From Acidobacteriaceae bacterium (lineage in GTDB: Bacteria; Acidobacteriota; Terriglobia; Terriglobales; Acidobacteriaceae), in contig JAOAPG010000225.1 in NCBI GenBank assembly GCA_025462785.1, positions 1 to 12,755 on the forward strand: DNA of 12,755 nucleotides, in the 5' to 3' direction. Numbering within the stretch: the stretch's first letter is position 1; every line of letters begins with the position of its first letter. A program made the translations under genes and the position numbers. The notes beneath the pieces are model-generated. The model made no database searches. It saw only the letters and a program-made list of their open reading frames with translations, and was not told the origin of the DNA. Positions 1 to 5,540 of this stretch are shown here, piece by piece.

Positions 1-281
1 CGCGCGATACCAAGACGCCGCCAGTTCGCATCCACCACAATGTTCTCAATTTCCCACTCTTGATCGATAATTCGTACGACAACAAAGCCCGAGACCACGC
101 TTTCTTCTTGGCGTGCTTGCTCATGAACTTTTGGGGAAGCTATCAGAACCAACCTTCGAGGCGCGGTTGCGAAAAGGGCCAGTTCGTATTGCAACTCAGA
201 CCAATGCGCCGCGAGCATGTTTTCCCTCTCGAGTGCCACGATGCCTGGAAGATCAGCGGAAGTGGCTGGGCGTATGAACAA
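1..281 (-). CDS. rimI: RimI-like ribosomal-protein/N-terminal acetyltransferase (GNAT), 3' part missing
   Basis: GNAT-family N-acetyltransferase of the RimI type, which acetylates the N-terminal alanine of ribosomal protein S18 in E. coli. The frame is open for 93 codons and leaves the window before the C-terminal part of the fold, where about 60 residues are expected. Family features visible: the N-terminal FIRPATSADLPGIVALE segment, the HWSELQYEL segment matching the W-S-x-x-x-[FY]-x-x-E-L region of RimI, the beta-4 strand IENIVVD, and the start of the acetyl-CoA loop at RRLGIA. Start: a stop (TGA) lies three codons before TTG at 281-279, and this TTG puts the protein at the usual RimI N-terminus. 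The next in-frame ATG would remove the first beta strand. It follows tsaB by 21 bases, a very common pairing. No strong ribosome binding site is visible, so translation may depend on coupling with tsaB. Family call is firm; exact substrate is inferred. Confidence 0.85.
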   Translation of the reverse strand, partial: MFIRPATSADLPGIVALERENMLAAHWSELQYELALFATAPRRLVLIASPKVHEQARQEESVVSGFVVVRIIDQEWEIENIVVDANWRRLGIA

Positions 282-302
282 AGAGAGTCACTGTGGTTTA
301 GA

Positions 303-1028
303 TCAGTAGGTCAACTTTTTTACTGCAGCATCGGCGACACGGAATTGCTTTCCTCGAAGTACCTCAGGGTCCGACCGACGGATGTAATTCGCCTCCAGAC
401 TTTCAGGATTCTCGGTCTGCCGAGCCGTTATCCTTTCATAACCAAGTCTTGCAATTACGTCGATGCCGGGCACCGCAACTTCTTTGATTTGTACTTCCTG
501 AACTTTGGAGTCTCGCGCTCTCATCAGGTCTGCCAAAGGCTTATCGGATGTAACCACAGTCGAGTCTTTTGCAGCTTCTAACAATTCCTGCTGATTTAAT
601 AAACTTTCACTTATTAATTTCGCGCGGGATCCGCGCACCTCATACTCGCCCACATAAGACTCATTACGACCCGCATCAACCAGAGCCAGCACTCTGCCAT
701 CAATTCCCGCGCTAACAGCGAGTGCCTCTAACAGGGACACGGCTGCGATCGGCTTTTCTAAAACTTCAGCCAGAGCCTTAACGGCAGCTAAACCGATCCG
801 CAGTCCGGTAAATGAACCCGGACCAGAAACGACTGCGAAACCATCAATTTGCTTTGTGTTAAAGCCATGCTTTAACAGCAACGCTGCAATGCGTGGAACA
901 AGCTCGGCCGAAAAAGTACCACCGGTTAGAGAAACACACTCGACAACGTCACAAGCATTCGCGTCAATGCACGCAGCCAGAGCAATGCTGCCTTGCCGCC
1001 CGGAAGTGTCTACCACAAGAAGAAGCAT
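303..1028 (-). CDS. tsaB: tRNA N6-threonylcarbamoyladenosine (t6A) biosynthesis protein TsaB
   Basis: TsaB, the inactive ASKHA-fold partner of TsaD in the complex (TsaB, TsaD, TsaE) that transfers the threonylcarbamoyl group to A37 of ANN-decoding tRNAs in the cytoplasm. Visible features: the N-terminal phosphate-1-like strand LLLVVDTSGRQGSIAL (residues 2-17) and the hallmark GPGSFTGLRIG motif (residues 69-79), followed by an alanine-rich helix. At 241 residues it is a normal length for TsaB. The ATG at 1028 sits only 4 bases after the epimerase stop codon, and the rimI-like gene follows after 21 bases, so it is almost certainly within a polycistronic unit. TsaB and RimI are linked in many genomes. 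The link to an upstream methylmalonyl-CoA epimerase is less usual and probably reflects transcript sharing rather than function. Confidence 0.95.
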   Translation of the reverse strand: MLLLVVDTSGRQGSIALAACIDANACDVVECVSLTGGTFSAELVPRIAALLLKHGFNTKQIDGFAVVSGPGSFTGLRIGLAAVKALAEVLEKPIAAVSLLEALAVSAGIDGRVLALVDAGRNESYVGEYEVRGSRAKLISESLLNQQELLEAAKDSTVVTSDKPLADLMRARDSKVQEVQIKEVAVPGIDVIARLGYERITARQTENPESLEANYIRRSDPEVLRGKQFRVADAAVKKLTY

Positions 1029-1032
1029 CTCG

Positions 1033-1434
1033 TTATTGGTCGCGGGATTCCACTAACTCCAGCAACACTCCCCCAGCGCTCGACGGATGCACAAACATGT
1101 ATCGATGTCCGCCCGCACCAACTTTAATTTCGTTCGAAACCAGGCGCACTCCTTCACTCTTTAATTTTTTAACGACCGCAGCTAAATCAGGAACGCGCAA
1201 GGATATGTGGTGCAAACCCTCCCCGCGTTTCGCAAGGAACCTAGCTATGGGCGAACTCTCAGATATTGGCTCCAGGAGCTCAAGCCTGCTCTCTCCGACG
1301 GGAATCATCACGAGCTTGACCTGCTCGCCTTCGACAATTTCCTCAGGCGAAATCTTCAGTCCCAGCTTCTCGTAAATGCCTTTGGCCGCAGCAATTGACT
1401 TGACCGCAATCCCGAGATGGTCGATGTTAAACAT
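1033..1434 (-). CDS. mce: Methylmalonyl-CoA epimerase (VOC superfamily)
   Basis: Interconverts (2S)- and (2R)-methylmalonyl-CoA, connecting propionyl-CoA carboxylase with the B12-dependent mutase. The 133-residue protein has the two paired beta-alpha-beta-beta-beta modules of the vicinal oxygen chelate fold. Likely metal ligands, by comparison with the known His/Gln/His/Glu set of the Propionibacterium enzyme, are His6 (DHLGIAV), Glu52 (RLELLEP), His76 (GLHHISLRV) and Glu126 (LLELVE). The second-position Glu in place of Gln is read by eye. The ATG overlaps the meaB stop by one base (TAATG), with GGAAAG just upstream in the meaB coding sequence, which indicates translational coupling. Co-occurrence with MeaB makes the methylmalonyl assignment much safer than the fold alone, since VOC proteins also include glyoxalases. 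Confidence 0.92.
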   Translation of the reverse strand: MFNIDHLGIAVKSIAAAKGIYEKLGLKISPEEIVEGEQVKLVMIPVGESRLELLEPISESSPIARFLAKRGEGLHHISLRVPDLAAVVKKLKSEGVRLVSNEIKVGAGGHRYMFVHPSSAGGVLLELVESRDQ

Positions 1435-2384
1435 TAGTTCTTTCCCAGCTTACCGACAATTTCCTCCACCAACGTATATGGATCACGCTTGCGTTCGGCA
1501 ATCTCTGTTGCGTACCGCGGCAAATCTCCGTGTAATTGTTGCTGAACGTTCTCGAGCAAAGAATCTCGCAGCATTTCGATTAACCGTTGCTGCCAGTTCT
1601 CGATACTACGCTTCGCTGCCAAATTCTCTTTTCGAAGATACTCCTCGTAAGAAGAGACAGCCGCAGCCAATTCCTCGACTCCGGTTCCCTCACTCGCAAT
1701 TGTCTTCACAATCGGAGGCGTCCAGTGATCGCTCCGTAATGCCAGCGATTGTAAGGCGCGAATCTCACGCTCGACTCGCTCGGCGCCTTCGCGGTCACTT
1801 TTGTTGATCACAAAAATATCAGCGATCTCCATGATTCCAGCTTTGATCGTCTGCACATCATCGCCCATCCCGGGCACCAAGATCACGATAGTGATGTCTG
1901 CAAGCCGCACGATGTCAACTTCATCCTGCCCGACTCCGACGGTCTCGATTAAAACCAAGTCGCGACCGGAGGCATCAAGGACTGTGGTCACGTCAGCCGT
2001 AGCCCGAGCGAGCCCGCCAAGCGAGCCACGAGTCGCCATGCTGCGAATATAAATCCCTGAATCAGCAAAATGGTCCTGCATGCGAATGCGGTCACCGAGA
2101 ATCGCTCCGCCTGTGTAAGGACTAGTTGGATCCACGGCAATAATGCCGAGAGTGCGGTTCTGTTTGCGATAGTGTCTGGCGAGCTGATCGACCAGCGTGC
2201 TCTTACCAGCCCCGGGGGATCCCGTTAGACCCAGGATGCGAGCGTGTCCAGTATGCTCGAAAAGAGCTTTGAGCAGATCAGACCAGCCTGGCGAGCGGTT
2301 CTCAACGACGCTAATGGCGCGCGCTAAGGCTCGAGGATCGCCAGAACGGACCTGATCGATAAGCGGTTGGAGGGTGAGATTCAA
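1434..2384 (-). CDS. meaB: Methylmalonyl-CoA mutase-associated GTPase MeaB (ArgK/G3E-type)
   Basis: P-loop GTPase that acts as a chaperone of adenosylcobalamin-dependent methylmalonyl-CoA mutase, gating cofactor loading and protecting or reactivating the enzyme. Visible motifs: P-loop GSPGAGKS (residues 55-62), the family-specific segment around DPTSPYTGGAILGDRIRM (about 85-102), the switch/Walker B region IETVGVGQDE (146-155), and the guanine-specificity motif NKSD (194-197). The C-terminal part is helical, as expected for the dimerisation arm. The 316-residue length is normal. The start is inferred to be TTG at 2384; there is no in-frame ATG near the N-terminus, and the frame upstream closes at a TGA at 2432-2430. 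No ribosome binding site is visible, but a TACACT hexamer lies 6 bases before the TTG (see regulatory entry). The gene leads the meaB-mce-tsaB-rimI cluster. No mutase subunit lies in the window. Confidence 0.93.
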   Translation of the reverse strand: MNLTLQPLIDQVRSGDPRALARAISVVENRSPGWSDLLKALFEHTGHARILGLTGSPGAGKSTLVDQLARHYRKQNRTLGIIAVDPTSPYTGGAILGDRIRMQDHFADSGIYIRSMATRGSLGGLARATADVTTVLDASGRDLVLIETVGVGQDEVDIVRLADITIVILVPGMGDDVQTIKAGIMEIADIFVINKSDREGAERVEREIRALQSLALRSDHWTPPIVKTIASEGTGVEELAAAVSSYEEYLRKENLAAKRSIENWQQRLIEMLRDSLLENVQQQLHGDLPRYATEIAERKRDPYTLVEEIVGKLGKN

Positions 2385-2390
2385 ACAATC

Positions 2391-2396
2391 AGTGTA
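2391..2396 (-). promoter_or_regulatory. Candidate -10 box (TACACT) for a leaderless meaB transcript
   Basis: On the minus strand TACACT is followed by exactly 6 bases and then the TTG start of meaB. That spacing would place transcription initiation at or next to the start codon, and the absence of a Shine-Dalgarno sequence fits a leaderless mRNA. No recognisable -35 element is found 16-18 bases upstream. The same hexamer and spacing occur before the ketosynthase gene. The signal is short and could be chance. Confidence 0.25.
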
Positions 2397-2453
2397 AAGG
2401 AGAGTTGGGAGAGGCAGACCCAGAAAAGTTCATATCGATCAGAACTCGTCAGG

Positions 2454-2507
2454 CTCGCACGCTTTGCATGGGAACGATGCTTAGCTACCCTGGTTCGAAC
2501 GTGCGAG
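2454..2507. other. Long inverted repeat with 8-base perfect arms
   Basis: Arms CTCGCACG (2454-2461) and CGTGCGAG (2500-2507) are exact reverse complements around a 38-base loop. The loop contains the palindrome GTTCGAAC (2493-2500), which runs into the right arm. It lies in the 180-base gap between the dehydrogenase terminator and the start of meaB. It could be part of the meaB 5' region, a small structured RNA, or chance. It does not fold as a tRNA. I cannot assign a function. Confidence 0.3.
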
Positions 2508-2538
2508 GGATGTCCTTCCCTACCGGCGGATCCCGCTG

Positions 2539-2567
2539 AAAACTGATAGCGGACAGATAGTCCGCTA
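2539..2567 (-). terminator. Candidate intrinsic terminator after the acyl-CoA dehydrogenase gene
   Basis: On the minus strand a perfect 8-base stem TAGCGGAC / GTCCGCTA with a 5-base loop (TATCT) is followed by TCAGTTTTC. The first three bases of the stem are the TAG stop codon of the dehydrogenase gene, so the hairpin starts exactly where translation ends. The run of T is short and begins four bases after the stem, so termination may be incomplete. It separates the dehydrogenase from the meaB cluster. Confidence 0.45.
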
Positions 2568-3707
2568 GTCTCTTAACAACTGTCTCGCTATCACCAGTCT
2601 CTGGATCTCGCTGGTGCCCTCGCCAATCGTGCATAGCTTCACATCGCGGTAGAACTTTTCCGCCGGATAATCTTTGATAAACCCATATCCGCCGTGAATC
2701 TGCACTCCTTCATTCGCGCACTTCACTGCGACCTCGCTGGCGTACAACTTCGCCATGGACGACTCCAGCGTGGTTTTCATTCCCGCATCTTTCATTGCCG
2801 CAGCACGCAACGTCAGCAGCTTCGCTGCTTCGATTTCTGTCGCCATGTCCGCGAGCTTCCACTGGATGGCCTGAAAATCGCTGATCGCCTTCCCAAACTG
2901 TTTGCGCTGCTTGGAATAATTCAGCGCCGCTTCGTATGCACCTTCCGCCATACCCAGCGATAGCGCAGCAATCGAGATACGTCCGCCATCGAGCACACGC
3001 ATTGCGTCTACGAATCCTTGACCTTCGACTCCGATCAGATTCTCGGCCGGTAGCACACAGTCTTCAAAAATCAGCTCCGCTGTGTCGCTCGCGCGCAGTC
3101 CTAGCTTGTTTTCTTTTTTCCCTGGACGAAAGCCCTTAGTTCCCTTCTCCACCAGAAAGGCCGAGAGCCCATGCGTATGCGCCGCGCGATCCGACACTGC
3201 AATCACCACCAGCACGTCCGCGTAATGCCCATTGGTACAAAAAGTCTTTGTGCCGTTCAGTACCCAAGTGTTTCCCTTGCGTACCGCGTTCATGCGAGCG
3301 CTGCCTGCATCTGAACCTGATGATGGCTCGGTCAGTCCCCAGGCCCCGATGAATTCGCCGGTCGCCAGCTTGCTCACGTATTTCTTCTTTTGTTCTTCGT
3401 TTCCCGCGAGAAAAATATGATTCGAGCATAGCGACGTATGGGCCGCGAGAATAATTCCAACCGAACCATCCACCCGCGAAAGCTCCTCGATGGCCGTCAC
3501 GTACTCGACGTAGCCCATGCCAGCGCCACCATATTCAGTCGGAAACACGATTCCCATCAGACCAAGCTTGCCGAGCTCCTTTACAACTTCCAGCGGGAAC
3601 TCGCCAGCCTCGTCCCATTTCATGACGTTGGGGGCGATTTCGCGCTCGGCAAATTCGCGTACCGTCTTTTTCAATTGCAATTGTTCATCATTGAGTTGGA
3701 AATGCAA
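2565..3707 (-). CDS. Acyl-CoA dehydrogenase (short/medium-chain FAD type)
   Basis: Flavoprotein oxidising acyl-CoA to trans-2-enoyl-CoA, passing electrons to electron-transfer flavoprotein. The 380 residues show the standard order: N-terminal helical domain, central beta domain with the signature LTEPSSGSDAGS (125-136), then the C-terminal helical domain with QRKQFGKAISDFQAIQ (267-282) and QIHGGYGF (336-343). The catalytic base is placed as Glu363 in GEGTSEIQ, the position used by butyryl-, short- and medium-chain enzymes; isovaleryl- and long-chain types carry it elsewhere. The start is TTG at 3707, chosen because GGAGGA lies 3 bases upstream and an in-frame TGA lies seven codons upstream of it. 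Chain length cannot be told from sequence. Nearby meaB and mce allow a role in branched-chain amino acid or fatty acid catabolism toward propionyl-CoA, but this is inference. Confidence 0.93.
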   Translation of the reverse strand: MHFQLNDEQLQLKKTVREFAEREIAPNVMKWDEAGEFPLEVVKELGKLGLMGIVFPTEYGGAGMGYVEYVTAIEELSRVDGSVGIILAAHTSLCSNHIFLAGNEEQKKKYVSKLATGEFIGAWGLTEPSSGSDAGSARMNAVRKGNTWVLNGTKTFCTNGHYADVLVVIAVSDRAAHTHGLSAFLVEKGTKGFRPGKKENKLGLRASDTAELIFEDCVLPAENLIGVEGQGFVDAMRVLDGGRISIAALSLGMAEGAYEAALNYSKQRKQFGKAISDFQAIQWKLADMATEIEAAKLLTLRAAAMKDAGMKTTLESSMAKLYASEVAVKCANEGVQIHGGYGFIKDYPAEKFYRDVKLCTIGEGTSEIQRLVIARQLLRD

Positions 3708-3710
3708 GAT

Positions 3711-3716
3711 TCCTCC
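3711..3716 (-). promoter_or_regulatory. Ribosome binding site that fixes a TTG start (acyl-CoA dehydrogenase)
   Basis: GGAGGA on the minus strand, followed by ATC and then TTG. It is the strongest Shine-Dalgarno sequence in the window. Because the frame is closed by TGA seven codons upstream of the TTG and no ATG is available, it decides in favour of the TTG at 3707. Confidence 0.7.
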
Positions 3717-3719
3717 GGA

Positions 3720-3734
3720 ATTTGCTCAGCAAAT
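3720..3734. promoter_or_regulatory. Perfect 15-base palindrome, candidate operator upstream of the acyl-CoA dehydrogenase
   Basis: ATTTGCT-C-AGCAAAT has 7-base arms and a single central base. It sits three bases upstream of the dehydrogenase Shine-Dalgarno sequence, where a bound repressor would block transcription. Such compact palindromes are typical of dimeric regulators. No regulator gene is nearby, and a single palindrome of this size is expected by chance about once in a window this long. Confidence 0.3.
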
Positions 3735-3861
3735 GTCTACTCTGCCAGCAGGTCAGAGCAGCTTGAGCCGAATGGTCATTAGAACATGGCAGGTGAACGA
3801 GAACGAAGCCGTCAGACCGACCGGTTGGTTAGGGCTAGGGCTCGATTCTTACAGCCACAAA

Positions 3862-4149
3862 TCAGGCAGTTGTAGTCGGCTTACCTGGATGCGGTCCAAA
3901 GATCTTCTTTGCCATCCACATAGGCGCGACAAAAACGTGTGCAGGATTGGTCAGGAACGCTGGCTTGTTTCCCTCGATGAGGTGTCCAAGCCATGCAAGC
4001 GCCAAAGCAGCGGGGATCAGCAAAAGGCCGATCACCCAATGAAACCACACCACAATCACGGACGAGAATCCGACAGGTATAGCGATCATGTGCAAGGCGC
4101 GGTTCACAGGATGACTGTGCGCGCCGTCATAATGTGAGTAGAGACCCAT
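3862..4149 (-). CDS. Mpo1-like (DUF962) small membrane protein
   Basis: 95-residue protein of the DUF962/Mpo1-like family. Yeast Mpo1 is an iron-dependent dioxygenase that alpha-oxidises 2-hydroxy fatty acids; bacterial members are largely unstudied. Features seen: the N-terminal HSHPVNRALHMIAIP segment with the His-x(4-7)-Asn-x(3)-His pattern of the family (residues 11-25), two hydrophobic stretches (about 21-37 and 39-55), the second family motif GHLIEGNKPAF (55-65), and a Pro-rich amphipathic end. The start is ATG at 4149, preceded by GAGGTG four bases upstream. The frame stays open to 4287, but that extension overlaps the end of hemW, has no family similarity and lies upstream of a TATAAT box. 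The gene follows hemW by 61 bases with its own likely promoter. Family membership is fairly secure; enzymatic activity is only suggested by homology. Confidence 0.82.
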   Translation of the reverse strand: MGLYSHYDGAHSHPVNRALHMIAIPVGFSSVIVVWFHWVIGLLLIPAALALAWLGHLIEGNKPAFLTNPAHVFVAPMWMAKKIFGPHPGKPTTTA

Positions 4150-4183
4150 GGAGCACCTCGCGTCCAAAAGTCGATTCGCTGGA

Positions 4184-4189
4184 ATTATA
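4184..4189 (-). promoter_or_regulatory. Consensus -10 box (TATAAT) for the Mpo1-like gene
   Basis: An exact TATAAT on the minus strand in the hemW to Mpo1-like gap. Initiation about 7 bases downstream would give a leader of roughly 28 bases carrying the GAGGTG ribosome binding site (4159-4154). The -35 region is poor; an 8-base palindrome GTCCGGAC (4202-4209) overlaps it. This supports separate expression of the small gene and its start at 4149. Confidence 0.45.
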
Positions 4190-4210
4190 TACCTGGCAGC
4201 AGTCCGGACA

Positions 4211-5410
4211 TTAGCGTGATTCGGGTGTTTGTAGCTCCGGTGTCCCGATGAATGCAGCAAACACTTCGTTCGATACCAACCGTCCACGTCGCGTTAATCG
4301 GATTACGTCGCCATCGCGCGCCAGCAGTCCATCGGCGATGAAACCCGCAATATTTTCCGCAAAACCAGAGACAGCACTCGCGCCGAATTTTGTCGCAATA
4401 TCGCGTAGATCCACGCCTCTAATCAAACGTAGCCCGAGAAAGAATTCCTCTTCCAAGGCTTCCTGACGTGAAACGACGTTGCGGATAGATTCCCCTCCCG
4501 CAACGTATTTTTCCAGCGACTCAGGACTCGCAAACCGAATCGCATTCACTCCATCGTCCGAACCCAGCAACATCGAATGTGCGTCTACTCCGAATCCCAG
4601 ATACGGCTGTCGAGTCCAGTACTTCAGATTGTGCTGGGACTCAAGACCCTCGTGCGCAAAATTGGATATCTCATACTGGCGGAGACCTGCCGCGTTGAAA
4701 CGGTTGCAGGCATGTTCGTACATGTCTGCCGTCAACTCATCGTCAGGAACAAAGTGCGCATGATACTTCGTGCCGCTAGCGATCAACTCGCGACCTAGTC
4801 GCGAATCCTCATCCACTTCAAGCACGTAGACGCTGGCATGGGGAACCCCTGAAGCAATGACCTCGGACAGAGACTCGTCCCAGCTTTCTGGGGTCTGGTG
4901 GGGCAATCCCGCAATCAGATCGAGGTTGATGTTGCTGATCCCGGCCGAACGAAGTCTCTCGATATCGCAGAGAACAGTGTCGCGTTTGTGCAAACGCCCG
5001 ACCGAAGCGGCCTCTTTATCAATAAATGATTGCACGCCCAGGCTGACGCGGTTCACCCCGCAACGCTGCAGGTTCTCCAACACTCCCGGCGCTAACGTAC
5101 CTGGAGCGCATTCGACCGTGATCTCGGTATCTTGCTGCAGATCAAAATTTTGCCGAATGGTGACAAACAGCCTTTCCAGCTGTGTGGTATCCAGTAACGT
5201 AGGCGTTCCGCCGCCGAGGTAAATGGAATCTACGGCCCGGTCTAAGGCCGTAACAGCTTCATCTGCGGTCTTCGCGGCACGTTCAATGTCAGAGCAAACC
5301 CGGCTTATGTAACGCTCGAACACGGCGCGGGAAAAGACATCCGATGCGAAGTTGCAGTAGGTGCATTTGGTCCGGCAAAATGGCACCGAAATGTAGAGGC
5401 CCAGTGGCAT
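4211..5410 (-). CDS. hemW: HemW-type radical SAM heme chaperone (formerly annotated as oxygen-independent coproporphyrinogen III oxidase-like)
   Basis: Radical SAM protein of the HemW group, which binds heme and delivers it to client proteins; it is often misannotated as HemN. The 399-residue protein carries the cluster motif C-x3-C-x2-C at Cys12, Cys16 and Cys19, followed by Asn-Phe; HemN proper has another Cys in that final position, so this argues for HemW. Other group features: YLGGGTPTLL (64-73), GVQSF (125-129) with GRLH (138-141), the HNLKYW segment (260-265) with GFGVDAHS (272-279), and the C-terminal RRGRLVSNEVFAAFI (374-388). The start is ATG at 5410, eight bases after GGAAG. A TTG at 5458 would add 16 unrelated residues and overlaps the likely -35 element. 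It is divergent from the ketosynthase gene across 130 bases. Confidence 0.92.
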   Translation of the reverse strand: MPLGLYISVPFCRTKCTYCNFASDVFSRAVFERYISRVCSDIERAAKTADEAVTALDRAVDSIYLGGGTPTLLDTTQLERLFVTIRQNFDLQQDTEITVECAPGTLAPGVLENLQRCGVNRVSLGVQSFIDKEAASVGRLHKRDTVLCDIERLRSAGISNINLDLIAGLPHQTPESWDESLSEVIASGVPHASVYVLEVDEDSRLGRELIASGTKYHAHFVPDDELTADMYEHACNRFNAAGLRQYEISNFAHEGLESQHNLKYWTRQPYLGFGVDAHSMLLGSDDGVNAIRFASPESLEKYVAGGESIRNVVSRQEALEEEFFLGLRLIRGVDLRDIATKFGASAVSGFAENIAGFIADGLLARDGDVIRLTRRGRLVSNEVFAAFIGTPELQTPESR

Positions 5411-5431
5411 GTTGAAAGCTTCCAAGTGATG

Positions 5432-5458
5432 ATTATCCCACCTTGCACTGCGTGGCAA
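5432..5458 (-). promoter_or_regulatory. Candidate sigma-70 promoter for hemW
   Basis: On the minus strand TTGCCA (5458-5453) and GATAAT (5437-5432) each match the -35 and -10 consensus at five of six positions, but with a short 15-base spacer. Initiation a few bases downstream gives a leader of about 15-20 bases that contains GGAAG ahead of the ATG at 5410. This supports the shorter hemW start. Confidence 0.4.
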
Positions 5459-5528
5459 CTGGCCTTAAAAAAGGCTTATGAGCAGAGACTTAGGAACTAA
5501 TACTCTCCAAGAATCAGAGCCTATCGGG

Positions 5529-5534
5529 TACACT
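5529..5534 (+). promoter_or_regulatory. Candidate -10 box (TACACT) for a leaderless ketosynthase transcript
   Basis: TACACT is followed by CTCCAG and then the ATG at 5541. There is no Shine-Dalgarno sequence in front of this ATG, and the six-base gap would put the first transcribed base at the start codon. No -35 consensus is seen 16-18 bases upstream. An 8-base direct repeat ACTCTCCA occurs at 5502-5509 and 5532-5539, exactly 30 bases apart. Weak evidence individually. Confidence 0.25.
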
Positions 5535-5540
5535 CTCCAG

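Noticed and set aside
60..581. 173-residue rightward open frame at the left edge
   Set aside because: Antisense to rimI and tsaB, both strongly supported by family motifs.
596..617. AT-rich inverted repeat TTAATAA / TTATTAA
   Set aside because: It is inside the tsaB coding sequence, has no T run or promoter context, and arms of this composition arise easily by chance.
2453..2508. Possible tRNA, because of GGTTCGAAC and flanking complementary arms
   Set aside because: The span is only about 56 bases, the T-stem around TTCGAA does not pair, and no D-arm or anticodon arm can be drawn.
3816..3829. Near-palindrome ACCGACCGGTTGGT after the Mpo1-like gene
   Set aside because: Arms carry a mismatch, there is no following T run on the minus strand, and the position between two leftward genes gives no clear role.
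3517..4137. 206-residue rightward open frame spanning the dehydrogenase start and the Mpo1-like gene
   Set aside because: It lies antisense to two supported genes and the intergenic gap; composition is Ser/Arg/His-rich as expected for a shadow frame.
4150..4287. N-terminal extension of the Mpo1-like gene (46 extra residues in frame)
   Set aside because: It overlaps the hemW end, lies upstream of a TATAAT box, lacks a ribosome binding site and has no family similarity, while the internal ATG at 4149 has GAGGTG.
5411..5458. Longer hemW start at TTG 5458
   Set aside because: The added 16 residues do not resemble HemW, and the TTG coincides with the probable -35 element; ATG at 5410 has GGAAG at good spacing.
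5478..5540. Longer ketosynthase start at ATG 5478
   Set aside because: The 21 added residues precede the conserved family N-terminus and look like untranslated sequence. AAGG four bases upstream of the ATG keeps it formally possible.
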